Below are positions 8,193 through 14,540 of a stretch of 44,361 nucleotides of DNA, piece by piece. Made by a program: the position numbers and the translations under genes. Numbering within the stretch: the first letter of the stretch is position 1; every line of letters starts with the position of its first letter. Under the pieces are notes generated by a model. That model did not search any database. It had not been told where the DNA came from and worked only from the letters and a program-made list of their open reading frames with translations. Source of the DNA: Flemingiibacterium sp045636265 (GTDB taxonomy: Bacteria > Bacillota > Clostridia > Oscillospirales > CAG-272); the NCBI GenBank assembly GCA_045636265.1, contig JAZTXD010000011.1:1-44361 (forward strand), given 5' to 3'.

Positions 8193-8582
8193 TTACTGGT
8201 TATTGCTTTGAATTTTAATATAATGTTTGTGGGTGTTGATGATCTCGTCCTTTAAGACGTCGATCTTTTCCCGCAAATTTTCGACTTTATCCTTTAAGGC
8301 GCCATTTTCTGCGATCAGCGCGTCACGCTCGGCTTTAAGTGCGACGATCTCGGCTTGTAAAGACACGAGGCTTTTATCTCCTATGTAGAATATTTCCCAA
8401 AGCTCAACGCCGAGAACCTTGCACAATTCTTCCAACGTGTTGACACGTGGGGAGTCCTTTATGGGATTATCGGGGTGAATAATTCGAGATATTGTGTCAA
8501 TGGAGACACCGCTATCCTCCGACCACTTTTTATGGGTAATATGCTTTTCTTTTCTTATTTCTTCGAGTTTATCACGGTACAT
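8193..8582 (-). CDS. XRE-family repressor with C-terminal coiled coil
   Basis: The 129-residue protein has a helix-turn-helix (about 5-62, including WSEDSGVSIDTISRII and LEELCKVLGVELWEIF) and a long coiled coil (about 75-120, repeated VALKAERDALIAENGALKDKV heptads split by a short break) that should dimerise it like a leucine zipper. GAGGA eight bases upstream decides ATG 8582. A longer frame reaches 8768 but lacks a ribosome site there. Two perfect GCAAATTTGC palindromes lie just upstream and are likely its operators. It probably governs the integrase operon or the switch. Confidence 0.85.
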   Translation of the reverse strand: MYRDKLEEIRKEKHITHKKWSEDSGVSIDTISRIIHPDNPIKDSPRVNTLEELCKVLGVELWEIFYIGDKSLVSLQAEIVALKAERDALIAENGALKDKVENLREKIDVLKDEIINTHKHYIKIQSNNQ

Positions 8583-8802
8583 TATTAAATTCCTCTTTAT
8601 GGGTAAAATTTCTTTATTATCTCCGCAAATTTGCCAATATGCTCCGAAAATTAACAGAACAAAACCGCAAATTTGCGTATTGATTTTTTCTTTTTTCTGT
8701 TTTAAAATTTTACCAGAAATTTCCGAATGACAACGCCGCCCAGAAATGGTAAAATCACACAAACGCACGTTCTACATAACAACCTAAAAGGAGACCGCAC
8801 AA
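8583..8802. promoter_or_regulatory. divergent control region with repeated GCAAATTTGC operators
   Basis: The 220-bp A/T-rich spacer carries the perfect palindrome GCAAATTTGC at 8625-8634 and again at 8667-8676, 42 bp apart (four helical turns). A degenerate copy, GAAATTTC, is at 8716-8723. Plus-strand promoter elements are visible: ATGACA (8727-8732), 17 bp, TAAAAT (8750-8755) with an extended TGG, and a weaker TTGATT (8680-8685), 17 bp, TAAAAT (8703-8708). The operators flank or overlap these promoters, as expected for repressor control. A minus-strand promoter for the repressor gene is less clear. Confidence 0.7.
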
Positions 8803-8982
8803 ATGGCAGAAAATGAAAGAGAACTATTGACAGAGAACGAAAGAGAACTATTGACACTCATCAGAGAAAACGAGAGTCCAGAGCAGGCGCTACTCACAGC
8901 CGTGATTATTATTGGCCTCGCTTTAGAGCGATACGGATCATGTCCAGCACCATCTGCTGATTTTCAGCAGGAACGCGCCTAA
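8803..8982 (+). CDS. 59-aa early leader protein with internal 8-residue duplication
   Basis: The 59-residue ORF starts after AAAAGGAG, downstream of the promoter at 8727-8755. Its N-terminus has ENERELLT twice in tandem, encoded by a 24-bp direct repeat at about 8806-8856, followed by LIRENESPEQALLTAV. Similar short openings occur in small clostridial phage proteins of unknown function. Its 3' end overlaps the 3' end of the opposing repressor gene by 74 bp, an unusual convergent overlap in the switch region. Function unknown. Confidence 0.62.
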   Translation: MAENERELLTENERELLTLIRENESPEQALLTAVIIIGLALERYGSCPAPSADFQQERA

Positions 8983-9265
8983 ATAGTTCTAATAGCATCG
9001 TCTCTCCCTCAGTCAAATGCTGAATGTGGGGGAGTGTTTTTTTTGTTCCCTTTTCCTCGATTAAATCGGACTTCAAAATTCCGAAGTAAGTCGCCAACAA
9101 TTCAATTTTATCTATTCGAGGATATTTTTTACCTTTAAGCCATTCGTTGAGCGAAGCGGGGGTGACACCGATAGCCAACGCTACATCTTTTTGTGTTTTC
9201 TCGGTCGCGTCCAAATAGAAACGAAGATTTTTTGAAAACACTTCTCTGTTCCCTATACTGCTCAC
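8909..9265 (-). CDS. cI-like XRE repressor
   Basis: The 118-residue protein has an N-terminal helix-turn-helix (about 8-70, KTQKDVALAIGVTPASLNEWLKG split across the recognition helix) and a helical C-terminal part (LTEGETMLLELFRRVP, then ENQQMVLDMIRIAL) typical of small phage repressors that dimerise. It starts at GTG 9265 behind AAGGAGG. It is divergent from the cro-like gene at 9436, with operators between them. It has no LexA-type peptidase, so induction must work by another route. Confidence 0.88.
   Translation of the reverse strand: MSSIGNREVFSKNLRFYLDATEKTQKDVALAIGVTPASLNEWLKGKKYPRIDKIELLATYFGILKSDLIEEKGTKKTLPHIQHLTEGETMLLELFRRVPAENQQMVLDMIRIALKRGQ
9004..9044 (+). terminator. possible plus-strand terminator inside the opposing repressor gene
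   Basis: Arms CTCCC/GGGAG and TCAG/CTGA form an imperfect hairpin followed by eight T (9037-9044). It would stop transcripts of the 59-aa gene before they run antisense through the 118-aa repressor gene. The internal loop is asymmetric, so this is a tentative call. Confidence 0.4.
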
Positions 9266-9297
9266 TATAATTCCCTCCTTTTCTGTAATTCGGTATC

Positions 9298-9326
9298 ATT
9301 ATACATCAAAATTAGCGAAAAGTAAA
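9298..9326 (-). promoter_or_regulatory. leftward promoter of the cI-like repressor
   Basis: On the minus strand, TTTACT (9326-9321), 17 bp and TATAAT (9303-9298) precede the repressor GTG by 33 bp. An imperfect operator, ATTAGC-GAAAA-GTAAAT (9311-9327), lies inside the spacer and over the -35 box, so repressor or Cro binding would shut this promoter. Confidence 0.75.
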
Positions 9327-9327
9327 T
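9311..9327. promoter_or_regulatory. operator O1, imperfect ATTAGC inverted repeat
   Basis: ATTAGC, five-base spacer GAAAA, then GTAAAT, which differs from the perfect GCTAAT arm. It overlaps the leftward promoter. Confidence 0.6.
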
Positions 9328-9355
9328 ACTTTTTTGAAAAAATTTAAAAAAACTC

Positions 9356-9384
9356 TTGACAAAACGAAATTAACGTTGTATAAT
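9356..9384 (+). promoter_or_regulatory. rightward early promoter, perfect consensus
   Basis: TTGACA (9356-9361), exactly 17 bp, TATAAT (9379-9384): a full consensus vegetative promoter. The predicted start, near 9391, abuts the perfect operator at 9393-9411, so a bound repressor would block initiation. It drives the cro-like gene and the early region. Confidence 0.92.
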
Positions 9385-9392
9385 ACACGTGA

Positions 9393-9411
9393 GATTAGCC
9401 GAAAGCTAATC
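9393..9411. promoter_or_regulatory. operator O2, perfect GATTAGC-N5-GCTAATC
   Basis: Seven-base arms GATTAGC and GCTAATC around CGAAA, placed at the start point of the early promoter. The same arms recur at 9632-9650, and the right half (GCCGAAAGCTAATC) recurs within the cro-like gene at 9555-9568. Confidence 0.82.
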
Positions 9412-9435
9412 GCACTTACGAAAGGAGAGACAGAA

Positions 9436-9648
9436 ATGATTCAAATCACTTTAGAGGCGGCAAGAGTAAATGCAGGCTATTCGCAGAAAGAAGCCGCCAA
9501 AAAATTGGGAGTGTCTAATTGTACCCTCTTACGTTGGGAAAAGGGCTTATCAATGCCGAAAGCTAATCAGATCATTGCTATTTGTGACCTGTATAGAGTT
9601 CCGTATGATATGCTTATTTTTTTACCCACTCGATTAGCTAAAAGCTAA
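9436..9648 (+). CDS. Cro-like XRE DNA-binding protein
   Basis: The 70-residue protein is essentially one helix-turn-helix (AGYSQKEAAKKLGVSN, then CTLLRWEKGLSMP). GAAAGGAGAGACAGAA precedes ATG 9436. The frame is open upstream to 9334, but that part crosses the promoter and start point and cannot be the natural N-terminus. As the first gene right of the early promoter and divergent from the cI-like gene, it holds the Cro position. The operator family with ATTAGC arms surrounds and penetrates it. Confidence 0.87.
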   Translation: MIQITLEAARVNAGYSQKEAAKKLGVSNCTLLRWEKGLSMPKANQIIAICDLYRVPYDMLIFLPTRLAKS

Positions 9649-9650
9649 TT
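9632..9650. promoter_or_regulatory. operator O3 at the 3' end of the cro-like gene
   Basis: GATTAGC-TAAAA-GCTAATT, matching O2 in both arms except the last base and with the same five-base spacer. It overlaps the stop codon of the cro-like gene, 240 bp from O2, a distance that would allow DNA looping. Confidence 0.72.
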
Positions 9651-9703
9651 TGTTGTCCGTATGTTACATACAGCGAAAAAACTCACCAAATGGAGGCGAC
9701 CAC

Positions 9704-9907
9704 ATGATACCCCGATATGAAACCTGCCGGGAGTGCGGACTTGAGTGGAACGTAAGCACAACAGCAAAAATCCCATATAACGGCTATCTCTGCCCGGTAT
9801 GCAGAGGAAAACAGCGAAAGGAGACGCAGGCCCGTGAAATCAGTCCAAAAGAGAACCCCGGAACGTGTGGCGGTAGACTTCGGCGCGATCCCTTCTCACC
9901 AATCTGA
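9704..9907 (+). CDS. 67-aa zinc-ribbon protein
   Basis: The 67-residue protein has CRECGLEW near residue 7 and CPVCRGK near residue 30, a four-cysteine zinc ribbon, followed by a polar tail. GGAGGCGACCAC precedes ATG 9704. The longer frame from 9650 lacks a ribosome site. It is the second early gene, and its end overlaps the next gene in another frame. The function is unknown, although single zinc ribbons often bind nucleic acid. Confidence 0.75.
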   Translation: MIPRYETCRECGLEWNVSTTAKIPYNGYLCPVCRGKQRKETQAREISPKENPGTCGGRLRRDPFSPI

Positions 9908-10022
9908 CGCCATGTGCCGGACGGTGCTCGGCTGCGTCAGCCGACTATTTGAAAACCCGGACATAAAAACCGACTACGAACGCTGGAAACTCAATCGGCA
10001 GCAGAAAGGAACTACAACATGA
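9834..10022 (+). CDS. 62-aa early phage protein
   Basis: A 62-residue product starting at GTG 9834, ten bases after AAAGGAG. It overlaps the zinc-ribbon gene by 74 bp in another frame and ends in an ATGA-type overlap with the next gene. The C-terminal part (MCRTVLGCVSRLFENPD, then YERWK) resembles short conserved early proteins of clostridial phages that carry a helical region before a charged tail. No function is known to me. Confidence 0.68.
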   Translation: MKSVQKRTPERVAVDFGAIPSHQSDAMCRTVLGCVSRLFENPDIKTDYERWKLNRQQKGTTT

Positions 10023-10771
10023 ACGCACGCGAGAGGGGAACCGCCCCCACAACAACGGACCGCCGCACCGCACACACACCAGCCCCCAAAAAGCCCGAAA
10101 ACGTAATACAGCGATACCGCGAAAAAATAGAAAATATTTTTGATTTTTCGATGAAGATCTTCGCGCTTCTCTTTTTCGTCGCGGGCTTCGGCTTTTTAGT
10201 ATTCGCTGCAGTATATACCTTTATCGGCATTATAAAGGACGCCCAGCCCACGGAAACAATTATAAAAGAAAAACCCATTTACTGCTCCGTGAACGTCCAG
10301 AGGCAAGAAGAACCGGAAGCCGGCGCAATATTCGAGGACACCGACGGTACCCTCATAGATATGCAGGAAATGACAACAGCATGGGCCGCTGAGGCAGGAT
10401 TCGAGAAGCGCTACGACCTGACAGACGCCGAGCGCCTGATCGTCGCCAGCGTAGTGACCGCGGAAGCTCAGACGGAGCCCTTCGCCGGTAAAATGGCCGT
10501 TGCTCAGTGCATACTGCAAGGCAGCGAGGACGAGGGCGTAAGACCGGACGAGCTCGTTATCAAATACAAATACACCAAGAACCGCCCGGAACCTTCTCAG
10601 GAAGCGCTCGAAGCAGTGCAGGCAGTGTTCGACCTCGGCCAAGTCGTGACAAAGGAACCGATCAAATACTTTTATGCGCCGGCGCTCGTGTATAGCTCTT
10701 TCCACGAGTCGCAGGACTATGTGATCACGATCAATAACCATAAATTTTTTAAGGAGGCCACAACAAAATGA
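10019..10771 (+). CDS. membrane-anchored SleB-type cell wall hydrolase
   Basis: The 250-residue protein has a cytoplasmic N-terminus (about 44 residues), one membrane segment (about 45-72), a linker, and a C-terminal Hydrolase_2/SleB-like domain (about 132-248). VTAEAQTEPFAGKMAVAQ contains the likely catalytic Glu149. The family cleaves peptidoglycan. It is far from the lysis cassette and among early genes, so it may act in wall remodelling or exclusion instead of final lysis. That role is inference. AAAGGAAC precedes the ATG. Confidence 0.85.
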   Translation: MNARERGTAPTTTDRRTAHTPAPKKPENVIQRYREKIENIFDFSMKIFALLFFVAGFGFLVFAAVYTFIGIIKDAQPTETIIKEKPIYCSVNVQRQEEPEAGAIFEDTDGTLIDMQEMTTAWAAEAGFEKRYDLTDAERLIVASVVTAEAQTEPFAGKMAVAQCILQGSEDEGVRPDELVIKYKYTKNRPEPSQEALEAVQAVFDLGQVVTKEPIKYFYAPALVYSSFHESQDYVITINNHKFFKEATTK

Positions 10772-11073
10772 AAGCAATTGAAATTTTATGCGGGGCACTT
10801 ATCGAGATCGCCCGCGAAAATATCGAACTCGACCAGAAGCGCAACAACGACCGGGAAACCGCGACCTACTGGTACAAACAATACGAAACCCAAAACACGG
10901 AACGCGGCGAGCTGTCGCTGGCGCTCAAAGATACGCAGGCAAAGCTCGAAGCGGCAACGAAAACGGTCGCCAATCTGGAAGAATACATAAAATTACTTGA
11001 AAAAGGTGTGCAGGGAAACAAAACCGCCTCAGAGAAAGCAGCAAAACCGCAAGGAGGAACACCGAATGCTTAA
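10768..11073 (+). CDS. 101-aa coiled-coil early protein
   Basis: The 101-residue, mostly helical protein has heptad-like spacing in about 50-85 (LALKDTQAKLEAATKTVANL split by charged residues). It begins at ATG 10768, overlapping the previous stop as ATGA, behind AAGGAGG. It is followed by the SSB gene with an 8-base overlap. Its position next to SSB suggests a DNA replication accessory role, but no family is recognised. Confidence 0.7.
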   Translation: MKAIEILCGALIEIARENIELDQKRNNDRETATYWYKQYETQNTERGELSLALKDTQAKLEAATKTVANLEEYIKLLEKGVQGNKTASEKAAKPQGGTPNA

Positions 11074-11479
11074 TGATGTAAAACTGCTGGGCCGACTGGC
11101 TCAGGACATTGACCTCAAAATGACAACAAACGGCACACCGGTGACGGCCTTCGACCTCGCCGTCCCGGTGCCGAGCAAGGACAAGAACACGCCGCCGGAC
11201 TATATTCCGATCGTATGCTGGGGCGAGCTCGCAAAGTTCGCCGAGCGCTGGCTCGGAAAGGGGCGCCAGATCGTAGTCTCCGGAAGGATAACGACACGCA
11301 AATACACCGACAAGGACGGAAACCACCGCAAAGTCGTAGAAGTGAGGGCGCGCGAGATATTCTTCGCAGACTCAAACAACAGCAACAATCAAAGCAACGG
11401 CACGCAGAACGCACAGCCCGCACAGGCTACGGCCGAAAATTACGAGGAAGTAGGCGCAGAGGACGACCTGCCGTTCTGA
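11066..11479 (+). CDS. ssb: single-stranded DNA-binding protein
   Basis: The 137-residue protein has an OB-fold (about 1-103) with MLNDVKLLGRLAQDIDL at the start, VCWGELAKFAERWLGKG in the centre and GRITTRKY, then a Gln/Asn-rich linker and the acidic tip DDLPF that recruits SSB partners. ATG 11066 follows AAGGAGG. The upstream frame to 10997 lies inside the previous gene. It protects single strands during phage replication and probably replaces or supplements host SSB. Confidence 0.95.
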   Translation: MLNDVKLLGRLAQDIDLKMTTNGTPVTAFDLAVPVPSKDKNTPPDYIPIVCWGELAKFAERWLGKGRQIVVSGRITTRKYTDKDGNHRKVVEVRAREIFFADSNNSNNQSNGTQNAQPAQATAENYEEVGAEDDLPF

Positions 11480-11501
11480 GTGACCGGAAAGGAGCAACAA
11501 C

Positions 11502-12356
11502 ATGGCATGGATTGAAAGCCACCAAGAAACGGGCCGGCACCCGAAAACAAAAAAGCTGGCCCGCCGGCTGGGCGTAAGTCTCCCGGCAGCAGTCGGGCAC
11601 CTGCACTATTTGTGGTGGTGGGCGCTGGACTTCGCTCAGGACGGCGTACTCGAAAAATACGACAGCGACGATCTCGCGGAGGCTCTGGAGTGGGACGGCG
11701 ACGGCGACAAGCTGCTGGAGGCTCTGATCGAGGCCGGATTCATTGACGAGACGGAACACGGCCTCATGATCCACGACTGGGGAGAGTATGCCGGCAAGCT
11801 GCTGGAAAGAAGGGCAAAAGACCGCGACAGAAAACGGAAAGCGGCAGAAGCGGCAGGCGTTCCCGAAACATTCCGCGGGAGTTCCGACGGAATAGACGCG
11901 GAAGGCGCGAAGAATCGGAAAGAAAATTTCGTAACCAACCAACCAACCGTACCTAACCAACCAACAGTACCTAAACCAACCAACAGTACCAACACAACCA
12001 ACCAAAGCAGCGAGCCGTCGCTACAAGAGCGCCGCTTCGCTGAGTTCTGGGAGGAATACCCGAAGAAGGTCGGCAAAAAAGCAGCTCAAACGTCGTGGAA
12101 CAAAATCAAACCGGACACCGAGCTGTTCGAGCGTATCATTACAGCAGTAGCGACGGCGAAATGCTCAGAGCAATGGAACAAGGAAAGCGGGCGCTATATC
12201 CCGAACCCGGCGACGTGGCTCAATCAGGGCAGATGGGACGACGAGCTGTCGCTCTCTCCCACTATCCCGCAGCAGCCGAGAGGGAACCCCGGCAAGCCAA
12301 ACACCCGCGCAATACTTGAGAGCATAATCGCAGAGGAAGGGGGCGGCTTATATTGA
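11502..12356 (+). CDS. replisome organiser / replication initiator (DnaD-like)
   Basis: The 284-residue protein has an N-terminal winged-helix region (about 1-90, LARRLGVSLPAAVGHLHYLW split around the turn) typical of phage replisome organisers. A low-complexity linker (about 125-165) includes NQPTVP twice, and a C-terminal domain (about 172-260) contains FWEEYPKKVGKKAA and NPATWLNQGRW, as in many phage replication proteins. The linker DNA carries 18-bp direct repeats (11937-11991) that are candidate binding sites, as in lambda O. It is followed directly by a helicase loader. Confidence 0.88.
   Translation: MAWIESHQETGRHPKTKKLARRLGVSLPAAVGHLHYLWWWALDFAQDGVLEKYDSDDLAEALEWDGDGDKLLEALIEAGFIDETEHGLMIHDWGEYAGKLLERRAKDRDRKRKAAEAAGVPETFRGSSDGIDAEGAKNRKENFVTNQPTVPNQPTVPKPTNSTNTTNQSSEPSLQERRFAEFWEEYPKKVGKKAAQTSWNKIKPDTELFERIITAVATAKCSEQWNKESGRYIPNPATWLNQGRWDDELSLSPTIPQQPRGNPGKPNTRAILESIIAEEGGGLY
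11937..11991 (+). repeat. three 18-bp iterons inside the replication initiator gene (putative origin)
   Basis: Copies at 11937-11954, 11955-11972 and 11974-11991 share AACCAACCAAC(C/A)GTACC. The period is 18 then 19, and a degenerate fourth copy follows near 11992-12010. The repeats sit in the linker region of the replication organiser gene, exactly where lambda and many Firmicutes phages keep their origin. Confidence 0.72.
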
Positions 12357-13027
12357 CAAAAGCAGAAGCGGCGAAGCTGGTGCTTCTCGTCGTGACGTCA
12401 TACCCGAATTATGACAAATTCAAAGACGACCAAGCAGTCATAGACACGACAGAGCTCTGGGCGATGATGTTCGAAAGCGATCCCGGCGCCGTCGTCGGTA
12501 TGGCATTAAAAAAGCACATAGCCACGAGCAAATGGCCGCCGAGCGTGGCAGAGATCCGGGAGCTTATGCTGGAAATACAACACCCGGAACTCATAGCACC
12601 CGACAAGGCATGGCTCGCAGTCAGCGACCTGCTCTACATTCAGGGAGAGCACAACCACGGCGACCTACACTCTCAGCTCCCGCCTCTGGTAGCTCGCGCC
12701 GTCGAGTCAATCGGCTGGGGCAACCTCTGGGAAATGCAACGGAGCTATTGCAGAGGCGGCAAGCCCGGCATGGATCGCGTGGCGTTCATGCAGCAGTACA
12801 CTCCGATGTACGAGAGGGAAAAGCAGCGCGCCATGACACCGGCAATGCTGACAGAGCAAATCGACAGGGCGGCCGCTTCGATTGCCGACAACAGCCGGGA
12901 GCTGCTGGAAGCCAGAGAAGCCGACCGCAGGAACCAACGGAGCATATACGACCGGATAAACTACGACAACCTGCTGGGGCTGGGCGCTTTTGAGAGGCTT
13001 CAGCTGCCAGACGGTGAAAATACATAA
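12353..13027 (+). CDS. helicase loader, G39P-like
   Basis: The 224-residue protein has an N-terminal helical region (about 5-75, LVVTSYPNYDKF and IATSKWPPSVAEIREL) with the features of the G39P/replicative-helicase-loader family of phage SPP1. The rest is helical and less conserved. The start is TTG 12353, overlapping the previous TGA as TTGA, behind AAGGGGG. No phage helicase follows, so it probably loads the host DnaB-type helicase at the iteron origin. Confidence 0.82.
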   Translation: MTKAEAAKLVLLVVTSYPNYDKFKDDQAVIDTTELWAMMFESDPGAVVGMALKKHIATSKWPPSVAEIRELMLEIQHPELIAPDKAWLAVSDLLYIQGEHNHGDLHSQLPPLVARAVESIGWGNLWEMQRSYCRGGKPGMDRVAFMQQYTPMYEREKQRAMTPAMLTEQIDRAAASIADNSRELLEAREADRRNQRSIYDRINYDNLLGLGAFERLQLPDGENT

Positions 13028-13050
13028 TACAACACTGGAAGGAGCAGAAA

Positions 13051-14526
13051 ATGATTAAAATACTGATTGGTGGCTCACCATGCACACATTGGAGCATAGC
13101 CCAACATAATGGGCGAGAAAAAGAAGCCAGCGGAATGGGGTGGGAACTGTTCAAGTGCTATCTTGAAGCAAAGAAAAAATTCAAACCCGACTATTTTCTG
13201 TACGAAAACAACAAGAGCGCGTCGGAGGCTATCAAAGAGCAGATTAGTCAAGAACTCGGCGCCCCTCTGCACTACATCAACAGCGCACTGGTAAGCGCTC
13301 AGAACCGCCAGCGCTTCTATGTTCACAATTTTGGAGATATAGGTCAACCGGAAGATCGCGGGATCATACTCGACGACATTCTGGACTCAAGCGACGGCGA
13401 TCAGTTCTACCAACTGGCACACGTCTCAAATGGTACGTCGTATTGCGCGGCATGCAGAGGGAGATACAAAGACGACGGATCGATCGGGCAACACCTCGAA
13501 CCGAGGACGGACGGCAAGACGAACACACTTACAACGGTACCAAAAGATAATTATGTGGCGCAACCTATCAGGCTCGGAGACATTGGAACCACGGGACAAG
13601 GTCAACGTGTATACAGTCCATATGGCAAAAGCGTCACTATATCGGCAAACGGAGGCGGGCAAGGTGCAAAAACCGGGCTTTATATGTGCCCGATAGATTT
13701 AGCAAAATACACGCTGAAAAAAGACCAATATCACGTTGTTGAAAACGGAAAAATCAAAACGCGGTACGGAACCCAAGAGATCGACCTGCCAGATGGCGAC
13801 TATGTGATCCGAAAATTGAAGCCGGTCGAGTGTGAAAGACTCCAGACGCTCCCGGACGGGTACACCGAAGGGATCGTGGACTCTCAGAGGTACAAATGTA
13901 TCGGAAACGGCTGGACAGCGGAAGTGATCAAGTTCATTCTAAGTCATATCGACGCACCGAAAGACGAGCCAATTGTTGTGCTCTCAATGTTTGACGGAAT
14001 CGCGACTGGACGATACGTTTTTGAGTCGCTCGGCTTTACCGATGTAACATATTATGCATACGAAATAGACGAGCCCGCAAAGTTTATCGCTATGAAGAAC
14101 TATCCGGACATTATTCAACTCGGCAACGCCTTCAACTTGCGCCGCGACGACTGGGAACTCGGCAAGGTATACGACGACACACCACCGGTGCCGGAGCTTG
14201 ATCAGGAGCGCGAGGCTGAGGAAGTGACAGACCTCAGCGACGCCCCGGAAGAAATCAAAACCGAAATAATAAAGAATGACGAACTCTTACGCGAGAGGGA
14301 CGCCGAAGAAGAAACAACGGAGGACGAAACAATGGAAACAACCACATACAACGAACAGCAGACACCCGACGAGAATGTTGTCAGCTTTGACGCAGTAAAC
14401 CAGCTCAGACAGCTTGCAGAGGAACGCAAGGCGCTGGCAAAGCTCAAACCGGAAAACAATCGCTTCTCTGACGATGTTCGCGCCATAGAATACGCCGTCA
14501 GCGTACTGGAAGCCGTAGGCATATAA
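13051..14526 (+). CDS. circularly permuted DNMT3-like cytosine-C5 DNA methyltransferase
   Basis: The 491-residue protein carries all main C5-methyltransferase motifs in permuted order. Motif IV is at the N-terminus (ILIGGSPC, Cys11). Motif VI is YENN (51-54) and VIII is SAQNRQR (82-88). A target-recognition region lies about 95-250, IX is ECERLQTLPDGYTEG (260-274) and X is KCIGNGWTAEV (282-292). The SAM-binding motif I follows at the C-terminal side (MFDGIATG, 313-320), then motif II (YEID, 337-340). FDGIATG and GGSPC resemble DNMT3. The acidic tail (about 380-430) leads into a segment with its own ribosome site. It modifies phage DNA, probably against restriction. Confidence 0.9.
   Translation: MIKILIGGSPCTHWSIAQHNGREKEASGMGWELFKCYLEAKKKFKPDYFLYENNKSASEAIKEQISQELGAPLHYINSALVSAQNRQRFYVHNFGDIGQPEDRGIILDDILDSSDGDQFYQLAHVSNGTSYCAACRGRYKDDGSIGQHLEPRTDGKTNTLTTVPKDNYVAQPIRLGDIGTTGQGQRVYSPYGKSVTISANGGGQGAKTGLYMCPIDLAKYTLKKDQYHVVENGKIKTRYGTQEIDLPDGDYVIRKLKPVECERLQTLPDGYTEGIVDSQRYKCIGNGWTAEVIKFILSHIDAPKDEPIVVLSMFDGIATGRYVFESLGFTDVTYYAYEIDEPAKFIAMKNYPDIIQLGNAFNLRRDDWELGKVYDDTPPVPELDQEREAEEVTDLSDAPEEIKTEIIKNDELLRERDAEEETTEDETMETTTYNEQQTPDENVVSFDAVNQLRQLAEERKALAKLKPENNRFSDDVRAIEYAVSVLEAVGI
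14332..14526 (+). CDS. possible internal translation product of the methyltransferase gene (64 aa)
   Basis: In-frame ATG 14332 (codon 428) follows GGAGGACGAAACA, a good ribosome site with suitable spacing. The 64-residue product ends DDVRAIEYAVSVLEAVGI, a pattern seen in free-standing small phage proteins. It may be a separate gene that became fused to the methyltransferase, or a nested product. Sequence alone cannot decide between these. Confidence 0.45.
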   Translation: METTTYNEQQTPDENVVSFDAVNQLRQLAEERKALAKLKPENNRFSDDVRAIEYAVSVLEAVGI

Positions 14527-14540
14527 GGAGGAACGACACC

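Noticed and set aside
8583..8768. N-terminal extension of the coiled-coil repressor to 8768
   Set aside because: This stretch contains operators and promoters, has no ribosome site, and translates to A/T-driven low-quality sequence. ATG 8582 is well supported.
11937..12010. CRISPR array
   Set aside because: Repeats are contiguous without spacers and lie in coding sequence. They fit iterons better.
13051..14526. Two separate methyltransferase genes (catalytic part and SAM part)
   Set aside because: The frame is unbroken, and no ribosome site or start lies between motif X and motif I.
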